In this document: piece by piece, positions 6,871 through 16,506 of the stretch
Layout of the letters: every line of letters begins with the position of its first letter
How positions within the stretch are numbered: the stretch's first letter is position 1
NCBI GenBank assembly: GCA_035995205.1
Contig: DASYKS010000044.1
Location: forward strand, 1-64,000
DNA length: 64,000 nucleotides
Direction of reading: 5' to 3'
From: DASYKS01 sp035995205
GTDB lineage: Bacteria > Acidobacteriota > Thermoanaerobaculia > Multivoradales > UBA5704
Notes under the pieces: model-generated
What the model was told of the DNA's origin: nothing
What the model saw: only the letters and a program-made list of their open reading frames with translations
The model's database searches: none
Position numbers and translations under genes: made by a program

Positions 6871-7730
6871 GCGGCCACCGCTCGCCGCACCGCGACCAGG
6901 GAAGCGAGCAGCTTTTCCGCGCGCTCGGGGTCGAGCTGCACCGCGGAATCGGAGAGCGCGTGCTCGGGGTCGGGATGGATTTCGAGGAACACGCCGTCCG
7001 CTCCGGCCGCCACCGCGGCCCGCGCGAGCGGCTCGGCGAAGCGGCGGAGCCCCCCGCTCTGCTCGCCGCCTCCCGGCATCTGGAGCGAGTGGGTGACGTC
7101 GTAGATCACCGCTAGCCCCTCGTCCTGCATCCAGGCGAAGCTCCTCATGTCGACCACCAGGTTGTGGTAGCCGAACGACGCCCCGCGCTCGGTGACGGTG
7201 ATCCGCTCGTTGCCCGTGCTGCGCGCCTTGTCGACGATCCGGCGCATGTCGTCGGGCGCCATGAACTGGCCCTTCTTCAAGTTCACGGAGCGGCCGGTCG
7301 CCGCCGCCGCGACCACCAGATCGGTCTGGCGACAGAGGAATGCGGGGATCTGCAGGATGTCGCAGACTTCCGCCGCCGGGCCACACTGGACGACCTCGTG
7401 GACGTCGGTCAGAACCGGAAGCCCGGTTTCGCGCTTGACCGCCGCGAGCCAGCGCAGTCCCACCTCCAGCCCCGGGCCGCGCGGACTGCCGAGCGAGCTG
7501 CGGTTCGCCTTGTCGAACGACGATTTGAACACCAGGGGCAGGTCGAGGCGGCGCGCCATCTCGGCCAGGCGATGGCCCATGCCGACCGCCAACTCTTCGG
7601 ATTCGAGCATGCAGGGACCGGCGATGACCGGCAGCCGCCCGGCACAATCACCGCTGCCGATCTCGATCCCGGGCGCGAGCTCGAAGCGCGGCCTTGCGGC
7701 CGGGCTCGGCGAGCCCTCGGACTCCGCCAT
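6867..7730 (-). CDS. kdsA: 3-deoxy-8-phosphooctulonate synthase
   Basis: 287 residues. It condenses arabinose 5-phosphate with phosphoenolpyruvate to give Kdo-8-phosphate. Conserved blocks include VIAGPCMLESEE, FKSSFDKANRSS, IPAFLCRQTDL, NLKKGQFMAP and FLEIHPDPEHALSD. Cys40 in GPCMLES sits where metal-dependent (class II) enzymes such as that of Aquifex have Cys11, while the metal-independent E. coli type has Asn, so a metal-dependent enzyme is predicted. The N-terminal ~30 residues form a short extension. The gene starts directly at the end of pyrG (TAA followed by ATG) and overlaps kdsD by 4 nt. Confidence 0.94.
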   Translation of the reverse strand: MAESEGSPSPAARPRFELAPGIEIGSGDCAGRLPVIAGPCMLESEELAVGMGHRLAEMARRLDLPLVFKSSFDKANRSSLGSPRGPGLEVGLRWLAAVKRETGLPVLTDVHEVVQCGPAAEVCDILQIPAFLCRQTDLVVAAAATGRSVNLKKGQFMAPDDMRRIVDKARSTGNERITVTERGASFGYHNLVVDMRSFAWMQDEGLAVIYDVTHSLQMPGGGEQSGGLRRFAEPLARAAVAAGADGVFLEIHPDPEHALSDSAVQLDPERAEKLLASLVAVRRAVAA

Positions 7731-9500
<1,770 letters not shown>

Positions 9501-9662
9501 GTCTAGCTCTCCGGTCGCTTCCGTTCAGAGAATCCGGCACACGGCCAACCGCCACCCGACGGAGAGGCCCTGAAACCAAGTTGTGAGGGTGGGGGCAAAA
9601 GAGGGTTGCACGTCCAAAGTTAGCTTGGCGGGCGGGAGGCTGTCAACGTGCCTCTTTTCTCG

Positions 9663-9746
9663 GTAGCGGCTTGAGGCAAGCCTCCTCGCTCCTTCGGGCG
9701 CCTTCGGCAGCAGCCAGTCGCTGCGTGGCTTGCCTGAAGCCGCTAC
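9663..9746. repeat. Imperfect inverted-repeat element overlapping the kdsB stop
   Basis: Arms of 20 nt (9663-9682 and 9727-9746) match as reverse complements with one mismatch and enclose a core of about 44 nt. The core (from about 9682) is closely similar to the sequences at 54282-54334 and, within a coding region, at 33574-33627. The right arm covers the TAG stop of kdsB (9743-9745). The structure is like a small non-autonomous repeat. The remaining intergenic bases 9501-9662 contain no gene; I see no convincing promoter there, though pyrG must be served from this side. Confidence 0.7.
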
Positions 9747-10477
9747 AGCGCCGCCAGTCGCCGTTCGACCTCCGCGAGATCCTCGGCGGTATCGACTCCG
9801 ATCGAGGTCTCGCGGGTTTCGAGCACACGGATCGGGATGCCGTTTTCGAGCGCGCGCAGCTGTTCGAGCGACTCGGTCCGTTCGAGCGCGGTGGGCGCGA
9901 GTGCCGCGAATTCGAGCAGCGCGGCTCTCTGGTAGCCGTAGATCCCCAGGTGCTTCAGAGGAACCCAGCCCCCCTCGCCGCGCGGGAACGGAATCCGCGA
10001 ACGGCTGAAGTAGAGCGCCCGGCCGGAACGGTCAAGCACGACCTTCACCGCATTCGGGTTGTCCAGCTCGTCGGTCGCCGCGTGGACCGCGAGGGTGACG
10101 ATCGGGTCCTCCGGGTGCGCCGCGAGATGCTCGGCCACCTGCGTCACCGCGCCGGGGTCGATCATCGGCTCGTCCCCCTGGATGTTGACGATCCCCGAAG
10201 CGCTCCAATTCCGCGCCGCCCAGGCGATCCGGTCGGTACCGCTGGTGCAGCTTTCCGGAGTCATCTCGACCTCGCCGCCGAAACCGCGAACGACCGAGGC
10301 GATCCGCTCGTCGTCGGTCAGCACGACCACCCGGGAAAGCCCCCGCGCCGCGGCGACCCGCTCATAGACGTGCTGGACCATCGGCCGCCCAAGGATCTGC
10401 GCCAGCGCCTTGGCCGGCAGCCGCATCGAGCCATAGCGCGCGGGAATCGCGCCGACGATTTCGATCGATCCGCTCAC
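9743..10477 (-). CDS. kdsB: 3-deoxy-manno-octulosonate cytidylyltransferase (CMP-Kdo synthetase)
   Basis: 244 residues from a GTG start at 10477, close to the usual ~245-250. It activates Kdo with CTP, releasing pyrophosphate. Conserved features are the nucleotide-binding IPARYGSMRLPAKAL near residue 10, VVLTDDERI, the TSGTDRIAWAA block, VNIQGDEPMIDP (metal ligand Asp) and LKHLGIYGYQ, with TSIGVDTAEDL near the end. A longer frame extends upstream to 10693, but that part overlaps the preceding gene and lacks family similarity. The GTG begins 1 nt after the stop of the Rpn-family gene, suggesting coupled translation. An inverted-repeat element covers the 3' end. Confidence 0.92.
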   Translation of the reverse strand: MSGSIEIVGAIPARYGSMRLPAKALAQILGRPMVQHVYERVAAARGLSRVVVLTDDERIASVVRGFGGEVEMTPESCTSGTDRIAWAARNWSASGIVNIQGDEPMIDPGAVTQVAEHLAAHPEDPIVTLAVHAATDELDNPNAVKVVLDRSGRALYFSRSRIPFPRGEGGWVPLKHLGIYGYQRAALLEFAALAPTALERTESLEQLRALENGIPIRVLETRETSIGVDTAEDLAEVERRLAAL

Positions 10478-10478
10478 C

Positions 10479-11438
10479 CTAGCGTCCGAGTCCCAGCTCT
10501 TCGATCGACCGAATTTCCAAGATCCGATCGACCAGCCCGCCCAGCTCCTCGACCGATCCGATCCCCTCGATCCGCTTCCGAACCGCGGGAGAGACCTTTC
10601 CGAAACGCTTCGCGAGCAGGCGAAGGAGAGTGTTGCGGACACCCTTCTCCATGCCCTTCTCGATTCCCTGCTCCAGGCCCTGCTGGCGACCATCCTCGAG
10701 GCCCTTCTGGCGGTACTCGGCTTCCATCTGCTCGGCCCATGTCAATCGCATTGTCTCGACCTCCGGGGTTCTTTGGGCGGCGCAGAGAACGGCGTACTCC
10801 GCCGCCGCTCGCCCCCGCAATTGTAGGTATGTTTCGACGCAATTGGTCAAGAGAAATCGCTCGTCCTCGTCGATCGGAGCGGTGGCGATCTTCCGCAGCA
10901 GCTCCAGTTTCAGACGGGCACGGCCGATTTTGCCGGGGCGGGCGAGAGAAGCGAGCGCCCACGCTAGCGGCTCCGGCCGATCGAGGAGCACCTGGGCCGG
11001 AAGCCGGGAGAGGCCGAACGACAGATAGCGGAAGTGGTGAATCTTCTGGCCGGGCACCTGCTCGATCCGGTCGAGCCACTGCGCCCCGGGCGGTCCACCC
11101 TTCAGAAAGACGACGATCGACATCACGGGCACGGAATAATCCAGGTGGAACTGAAGCGAGTAGTGCCAGACTCGGTGGTCGATCGGGGTGCGGTACTCAT
11201 GCTCGATCTCCAGATGGATCAGGAACTTGCGCTCCATGGAGCGGTCGGGGATCTCGGCGAGCAGATCGACCTCGCGGCGCTGGCCCCCGGGGAGAAACAC
11301 CTCCTTGTCCAGGAAGATGATGCCCCGCAATCCGATGTCCGCGAGCCAGCGGGCCGCAAGATCGGCGTCGGCGAGGCGCAGCAAATCCGGGAATCGTGCT
11401 CGAAACAGGTCTTTGAACAACTTGTCGTGGCCGGTCAT
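10479..11438 (-). CDS. Rpn/PD-(D/E)XK nuclease-family transposase-like protein
   Basis: 319 residues. The N-terminal part has the layout of the Rpn family (recombination-promoting nucleases related to PD-(D/E)XK transposases): HDKLFKDLFRARFPDLLRL, then REVDLLAEIP and FLIHLEIEHEY, where the Asp, the Glu and the following strand are candidate active-site residues. The C-terminal 60 residues (RFGKVSPAVRKRIEGIGSVE) resemble the DUF4351-type tail often found on these proteins, preceded by a Glu/Gly/Lys-rich QGLEQGIEKGMEKG repeat likely to be a coil. ATG at 11438 has AGGAGG about 9 nt upstream. It lies 1 nt before kdsB, an odd partner, probably by chance insertion into the operon head. Confidence 0.75.
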   Translation of the reverse strand: MTGHDKLFKDLFRARFPDLLRLADADLAARWLADIGLRGIIFLDKEVFLPGGQRREVDLLAEIPDRSMERKFLIHLEIEHEYRTPIDHRVWHYSLQFHLDYSVPVMSIVVFLKGGPPGAQWLDRIEQVPGQKIHHFRYLSFGLSRLPAQVLLDRPEPLAWALASLARPGKIGRARLKLELLRKIATAPIDEDERFLLTNCVETYLQLRGRAAAEYAVLCAAQRTPEVETMRLTWAEQMEAEYRQKGLEDGRQQGLEQGIEKGMEKGVRNTLLRLLAKRFGKVSPAVRKRIEGIGSVEELGGLVDRILEIRSIEELGLGR

Positions 11439-11628
11439 GGCGGCAGTACCTCCTGCCCCTAACAGACGTAAACCACCCTTTGAGTCTCGATGGTTTGAGC
11501 CGTGCAAATTCGAGTCGGTACTGACTCGCGGTTTCGGCACCTTCGCCGGTTGGATAGACTCCGCCCGTTTTGCCGGCCGTGTCCGTCCGGCACCCTCTTG
11601 AACCCCCAAGTTTCCCCGAGGTCTCCTG

Positions 11629-12858
11629 ATGCGTAGATCGATCTTGGCCTTCGCCCTGTTCCTCGCCGCCGCGCCCACCGTCTTCGGGCTCCAAGGCTTT
11701 CCCGCCTATGTCACCCTGCCTCCGGGCGTGATCCTCTACGACCCTGGCAGCTTGACGGTCGAGGACGTGGCGGAGGTCGAGTTTCCGCTCGCGGACGGCA
11801 AGACCGTCACCCATCGCGGCAAGCACTTCCGCTCGTATCTCAAGTTCGGACCCGACGAAGAGAACCGGCCGGCCGACCGGACCTGGAAAGAATGGCAGCC
11901 CGCGCTCGCCGCCTCGGGTTGGGTCGTGAAGGGGAACGACGGCGGGACCGGTTTCACGCTGGTGCGCAAAGTGGGGCCGACCGAGAGCTGGCTCAGTATC
12001 CGCCTAGGCGACTTCCAGAGTCCGTTGATCGAGCTGATCGAGAAACAGGCCGCGGCGGCGGTGTTGGTCCTCCAAGCGCCGAAACCGCAGCCGGAAAAGG
12101 TCGGCCCAAAGGACGACTTCCCCTATTTCGGCAAGCCGGCGGGGGCGGTGCTCGACACCACCACGAACGTCGCCGAGCCGCTCGACGTGACGGTCGGCGG
12201 GGTGGATCGCGAAACGGCTCTGGTGGGCTTGGGCCACGTCGTCAAGTACTACACGCCCCCTGCGTCGCTCTCCCGCTTCGAATTCGAATCGACCTACCGT
12301 GACGCGCTCGCCAAGGCGGGGTGGACGGTGAAGCCCCTGGTGCCCGGCACGAAACTGGGCGAGGGGCAGCCCGTCGTGGCGCATTACGCGGCGAACGGCC
12401 GCAACCTCTGGCTGGTGGCAGGCCGCGGCGCGGACAACAGCAACACGGGTTTGATCGTCAAAGTGGCAGATCTCGGCGCGGAAGATTGGGGCAAGCGGCT
12501 GGACACCGGCTGCCGGCTCACGCTCTCCGGCGTGACCTTCGATTTCAACAAAGATACCCTGCGCCCGGATTCGATCGCCCTGCTCGAAAAAGCCAAAGAC
12601 GTCCTCGCCGCCCGGCCGACCCTTCAGATCGAAGTCCAAGGACATACCGACAACGTCGGCGGAGACGATGCAAACCAGAAGCTTTCGACCGCCCGGGCCG
12701 AAGCCGTCCGCAAATGGCTCGCCGCCCACGGAATCGAGGCCCAGCGTCTGACCGCCAAGGGCTACGGCAAGACCTCACCGATCGCCGACAATACGACCGA
12801 TGCCGGCCGGGCCAAGAACCGTCGGGTCGATCTGGTGCGTGTGGGGTGCAAGGGATAG
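11629..12858 (+). CDS. OmpA-family outer-membrane/peptidoglycan-associated protein
   Basis: 409 residues. A signal peptide (MRRSILAFALFLAAAPTVFG) precedes a ~280-residue N-terminal region of unknown fold containing two similar 'PGVILYDPGSL'-like or 'YFGKPAGAVLDTT'-like segments. The C-terminal OmpA domain (about 300-405) has the peptidoglycan-binding pattern: FDFNKDTLRPDS, QIEVQGHTDNVGGDDANQKL, the conserved LSTARAEAVRKWL, and NRRVDLVRVG. It should anchor to diaminopimelate-type peptidoglycan from the periplasmic or outer-membrane side. There is no beta-barrel signature in the N-terminal half, so a soluble periplasmic or lipid-independent envelope protein is likely. Upstream, TGCCGG and CCGGCA form a small hairpin just before the gene. 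Confidence 0.85.
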   Translation: MRRSILAFALFLAAAPTVFGLQGFPAYVTLPPGVILYDPGSLTVEDVAEVEFPLADGKTVTHRGKHFRSYLKFGPDEENRPADRTWKEWQPALAASGWVVKGNDGGTGFTLVRKVGPTESWLSIRLGDFQSPLIELIEKQAAAAVLVLQAPKPQPEKVGPKDDFPYFGKPAGAVLDTTTNVAEPLDVTVGGVDRETALVGLGHVVKYYTPPASLSRFEFESTYRDALAKAGWTVKPLVPGTKLGEGQPVVAHYAANGRNLWLVAGRGADNSNTGLIVKVADLGAEDWGKRLDTGCRLTLSGVTFDFNKDTLRPDSIALLEKAKDVLAARPTLQIEVQGHTDNVGGDDANQKLSTARAEAVRKWLAAHGIEAQRLTAKGYGKTSPIADNTTDAGRAKNRRVDLVRVGCKG

Positions 12859-12896
12859 GAGCTTTCCTGGGAGCGGCGGGCTCCAGCCCGGCTTGT

Positions 12897-14525
12897 TCAC
12901 CCTCCCTCGATCGCCAGTGCCATGGCTTCCGCGACTTTGATGCCGTCGATCGCGGCGGAGAGGATTCCTCCCGCGAATCCGGCGCCTTCGCCAGCCGGGT
13001 AGAGGCCCGGAGTGCCGGGGCTTTGGAAATCTTCGCCGCGGGGGATGTGGATGGGAGACGAGGTGCGGGTCTCCACTCCGGTGAGCAGCGCGTCGGGCAT
13101 GGCGAAGCCGCGGATCGTTCTATCGAAGGCGGGGAGCGCTTCGCGAATCGCCTCGACCGCGTACGGAGGGAGGCTGCCGCTCAGATCGCCCAGGCGGACT
13201 CCGGGGCGGTAGGAGGGGAGGACGGTGCCGAAGGCGGTCGAGGGGCGGCCGGCCAAGAAGTCGCCGACGAGCTGGCCGGGGGCCTCGTAGTTGCGGCCTC
13301 CGAGCTCGAAGGCGATCTCTTCCCATTGGCGCTGGAAGTCGATGCCGGCGAGCGGACTTCCGGGATAGTCCTCCGGCGAGATTCCGACCACGATGCCGGC
13401 GTTCGCGTTCGATTCATCCCGGTTGTATTGGCTCATGCCGTTGGTCACCACGCGGCCTGGCTCCGAGGCGGCGGCCACCACCGTGCCTCCCGGGCACATG
13501 CAGAAGCTGTAGACCGAGCGGCCGTTGGTCGCGTGGTGGACCAGCTTGTAGTCGGCGGCGCCGAGCATGGGATGACCGGCTTGGGGGCCGTAGCGGCAGC
13601 GGTCGATCAGTGTCTGGGGATGCTCGATGCGGAAGCCGATCGAGAACGGCTTGGCCTCGATGGCTACGCCCCGCTCGAAGAGCATTCGGAAGGTGTCGCG
13701 GGCGCTGTGGCCGACGGCCAGCACGACTCGATCCGCTTCGATCTCGCTTCCGTCGGCGAGACGGACCCCTCGCACCCTGCCCCCCTCCAGCAGCAGATCC
13801 TCCACCCGGCTCTTGAAGCGGATCTCGCCGCCCAGACTCTCGATCGTCGCGCGCAGGCTCTCGACGATCTTCACCAGGCGGAAGGTGCCGATGTGCGGCT
13901 TGTTGACGTAGAAGATCTCTTCCGGCGCCCCGGCCGCGACGAATTCTTCGAGCACCTTCCGGCCGCGGTGGCCGGGGTCTTTGACCTGGCTGTAGAGCTT
14001 GCCGTCCGAGAAGGTGCCGGCCCCTCCTTCGCCGAATTGGACGTTCGATTCCGGATCGAGCGTGCCGCGGCGCCAGAGGCCGAAGGTGTCCACCGTTCGC
14101 TCCCGGACCTGCTTTCCCCGTTCGAGCAGGATCGGCCGGAAGCCCATCTGGGCCAGCAGCAACCCGGCGAACAGGCCGCAGGGGCCTGTGCCGATCACCA
14201 GCGGACGGTGCGAGGGAGCTTTCGTGGCGCGGACGGGAAAGCGGTACGAGGTGTCGGGCGTCGGCCCGACTTTTGATCCGGCGGAATGTCCTTTGGGGGC
14301 TCCGGGGCGCCCGTGCCGATTTAGGATCTCCGCCTCGCGCGGGGTCTCGACGTCGAGGTGGTAGATGAGCGCGATCTTGCCGCGCACCCGGGCGTCGAAG
14401 CTCCTGCGCACCACGTGGACCGCGCCGAGATCCTTGGCTGCGATCCCCAACTCGCGGAGGACGGCGGCGCGCAGGTCGGCTTCGGAATGATCGAGGGGGA
14501 GCTTGATTTCGGTCAGGCGCAGCAT
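12897..14525 (-). CDS. FAD-dependent dehydrogenase (COG2509-like)
   Basis: 542 residues from ATG 14525, which gives the family N-terminus MLRLTEIKLPLDHSEADLRA; an in-frame upstream extension is not needed. After a ~90-residue N-terminal module the FAD-binding Rossmann motif appears as PLVIGTGPCGLFAGLLLAQM with ERGKQVRERT following. Further marks are FGEGGAGTFSDGKLYS, the CMCPGGTVVAAASE cysteine pair, and the C-terminal LYPAGEGAGFAGGILSAAIDG that closes the FAD site. The family is annotated as uncharacterised FAD-dependent dehydrogenase; no substrate is known. It is convergent with the ompA-like gene and leaves a gap of 38 nt. Confidence 0.85.
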   Translation of the reverse strand: MLRLTEIKLPLDHSEADLRAAVLRELGIAAKDLGAVHVVRRSFDARVRGKIALIYHLDVETPREAEILNRHGRPGAPKGHSAGSKVGPTPDTSYRFPVRATKAPSHRPLVIGTGPCGLFAGLLLAQMGFRPILLERGKQVRERTVDTFGLWRRGTLDPESNVQFGEGGAGTFSDGKLYSQVKDPGHRGRKVLEEFVAAGAPEEIFYVNKPHIGTFRLVKIVESLRATIESLGGEIRFKSRVEDLLLEGGRVRGVRLADGSEIEADRVVLAVGHSARDTFRMLFERGVAIEAKPFSIGFRIEHPQTLIDRCRYGPQAGHPMLGAADYKLVHHATNGRSVYSFCMCPGGTVVAAASEPGRVVTNGMSQYNRDESNANAGIVVGISPEDYPGSPLAGIDFQRQWEEIAFELGGRNYEAPGQLVGDFLAGRPSTAFGTVLPSYRPGVRLGDLSGSLPPYAVEAIREALPAFDRTIRGFAMPDALLTGVETRTSSPIHIPRGEDFQSPGTPGLYPAGEGAGFAGGILSAAIDGIKVAEAMALAIEGG

Positions 14526-14641
14526 GAGAGGGGGAAGCTTATCGCCTGCGACGCCATCGAATGGATGCAACACCCACCTCCTTCTCGCGTACACCTGGGA
14601 GAGCGCCCGACCCGCGCACCCTTCCTGTGGAGATTCCCGCC

Positions 14642-16417
14642 ATGTTCAAACGTCTCATTCCCGCCGCCGCGCTCTGCTTTCTCGCAAGCGCTGCTTTCGC
14701 TTCCCCCGCCGATCTTGCGGAACGGCGCAAGGCGCTCGATGCGCTGCTTGCGGAGCAGTGGGAGTACAACCTCAAGGTCAATCCGGAGTTCGCTTCGATC
14801 CTGGGCGACAAGCGGTACAACGACCGGCTGAGCGACAACACACCCGAGGCGATCGCGGAGAACTACCGCCAGACGGCGGAGTGGAAGAAGCGCTTCGAGG
14901 CGATCGACACGACCGGCTTTCCGGAGCAGGAGGCGCTGAACAAGACGCTGATGGTGCGCGACCTCGCCGAGGCGCTCGCGGACCAGAAATTCAAGAGCTG
15001 GGAGATGCCGGTCACCCAGTTTTACGGCATCCACATCCAGGCGCCGTCGTTCGTCCAGTACCTCTCGTTCGAGACGGTGAAGGACTACGAGGACTACATC
15101 ACGCGGCTGGGGCAGTTCCCGCGCGCGTTCGACGAAACGATCGCGCTCATGCGCCAGGGGATGGCGGACCGGCTGATGCCGCCGAAGCTCCTGCTGGAGA
15201 AAGTGGCGGTGCAGGCCGAGGGGATCGCGAAGCAAGCGGCCGAGGAGACGCCGTTCGCCCATCCGTTCGCTAAGTTCCCCGAAACCATTCCGGCCGCCGA
15301 CCAGGCGCGGCTACGGGAGAAAGGCCTCGCCGCGGTGCGGACCAGCGTGTTGCCGGCCTATGCGAAGTTCACCGCGTTCGTCCGCGACGAATACGCGCCG
15401 AAGGGGCGCAGCGAGCCGGGCGTCTGGGCTTTGCCGGACGGCGCCGCCCGTTACGCCGCCCTGGTGAAATCTTCGACCACCACGGACATGACGCCCGAGG
15501 AGATCCACCAGCTCGGTCTTTCCGAAGTGACGCGGATCGAGGGGGAGATGCAGAAGATCGCGGTCCGTCTCGGCTTCAAGGATTGGAAGGCGCTGAGCGT
15601 GGCGATCGAGGCGAACCCGGAGCTGCACGCGAAATCGGGCCAGCAGATCGTCGACCTGTATTCGAAGTACATCGCCCAGATGAACGAGAAGCTGCCGCAG
15701 CTGTTCGGCCTGCTGCCGAAGTCGAAGTGCATCGTCAAGCCGATCGAGGCGTTCCGCGAAAAAGACTCGTCGAGCGCCGAATACAACCAGGGAACGCCCG
15801 ACGGCTCGCGCCCCGGCATCGTGATGGTCAACACCTACGACTTCGCCAAAAGGAAGACGATCAACATCGAGACCACCGCCTACCACGAAGGCGTTCCGGG
15901 CCATCACATGCAGATCTCGATCGCCCAGGAGCTGCCGACGCTGCCGCCGTTTCGCCAGCAGGGGGGCAACACTGCGTACGTCGAAGGGTGGGCGCTCTAT
16001 TCCGAGGATCTCGGTGCGGAGGTCGGATTCTTCCAAGATCCCTACAACCTCTACGGCCATTACATGGACGAGATGTTGCGCGCCATCCGGCTGGTGGTCG
16101 ACACGGGATTCCACTACAAGCATTGGACGCGCGACCAGGTGGTGCAGTTCTTCCACGACCATTCGGGAATCGACGAGATCGAGGTGCAGTCCGAGACCGA
16201 CCGCTACATCGCGGTCCCTTCCCAGGCGCTCGGTTACAAGATCGGCCAGCTGAAGATCCGCGAGCTGCGCGAGCGGGCGAAGCACGAGCTGGGGCCGAAG
16301 TTCGACCTCAAGAGCTTCCACGACGAGGTGCTCGGCGCGGGCGCGCTGCCGCTCGACGTTCTGTCGGCGCGAATCGACAGTTGGATCGCGGGAGTCAAGG
16401 CCGGGACGGCGAAGTAA
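14642..16417 (+). CDS. DUF885 family secreted peptidase-like protein
   Basis: 591 residues from ATG 14642, chosen because it begins a good signal peptide (MFKRLIPAAALCFLASAAFA). DUF885 proteins are mostly helical, and the conserved YHEGVPGHHMQ at about residues 414-424 has the look of a zinc-peptidase helix (His-Glu...His-His) with a downstream Glu in YVEGWALYSEDLG. A metallopeptidase-like role in the periplasm is therefore suspected, but no substrate is established. Other conserved blocks are YNQGTPDGSRPGIVMVNTYD and SQALGYKIGQLKI. Acidobacteria often carry several paralogues. Confidence 0.85.
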   Translation: MFKRLIPAAALCFLASAAFASPADLAERRKALDALLAEQWEYNLKVNPEFASILGDKRYNDRLSDNTPEAIAENYRQTAEWKKRFEAIDTTGFPEQEALNKTLMVRDLAEALADQKFKSWEMPVTQFYGIHIQAPSFVQYLSFETVKDYEDYITRLGQFPRAFDETIALMRQGMADRLMPPKLLLEKVAVQAEGIAKQAAEETPFAHPFAKFPETIPAADQARLREKGLAAVRTSVLPAYAKFTAFVRDEYAPKGRSEPGVWALPDGAARYAALVKSSTTTDMTPEEIHQLGLSEVTRIEGEMQKIAVRLGFKDWKALSVAIEANPELHAKSGQQIVDLYSKYIAQMNEKLPQLFGLLPKSKCIVKPIEAFREKDSSSAEYNQGTPDGSRPGIVMVNTYDFAKRKTINIETTAYHEGVPGHHMQISIAQELPTLPPFRQQGGNTAYVEGWALYSEDLGAEVGFFQDPYNLYGHYMDEMLRAIRLVVDTGFHYKHWTRDQVVQFFHDHSGIDEIEVQSETDRYIAVPSQALGYKIGQLKIRELRERAKHELGPKFDLKSFHDEVLGAGALPLDVLSARIDSWIAGVKAGTAK

Positions 16418-16439
16418 AGGTTTCGAATAAGAACCAGAC

Positions 16440-16467
16440 GTAGGGGCGCACGGCCGTGCGCCCCTAC
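16440..16467. terminator. Perfect 28-nt palindrome between convergent genes
   Basis: The two 14-nt halves are exact reverse complements (core GGGGCGCACGG/CCGTGCGCCCC). It lies between the DUF885 gene and the TonB receptor gene, which converge here, so a hairpin could end transcription from both sides, although no strong T-run follows. A 25-nt part of the same palindrome recurs at 45772-45796, so it is also a dispersed repeat; this core is common in unrelated bacterial genomes. Confidence 0.6.
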
Positions 16468-16506
16468 GTCATGAGCGAGAGGGTTTCGCCGGGAGGCCGT
16501 TTTTCT

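Noticed and set aside
5902..7647. Extended 581-residue form of KdsD
   Set aside because: The extra 259 N-terminal residues overlap kdsA in another frame and are low-complexity Arg-rich; ATG 6870 gives the normal family length.
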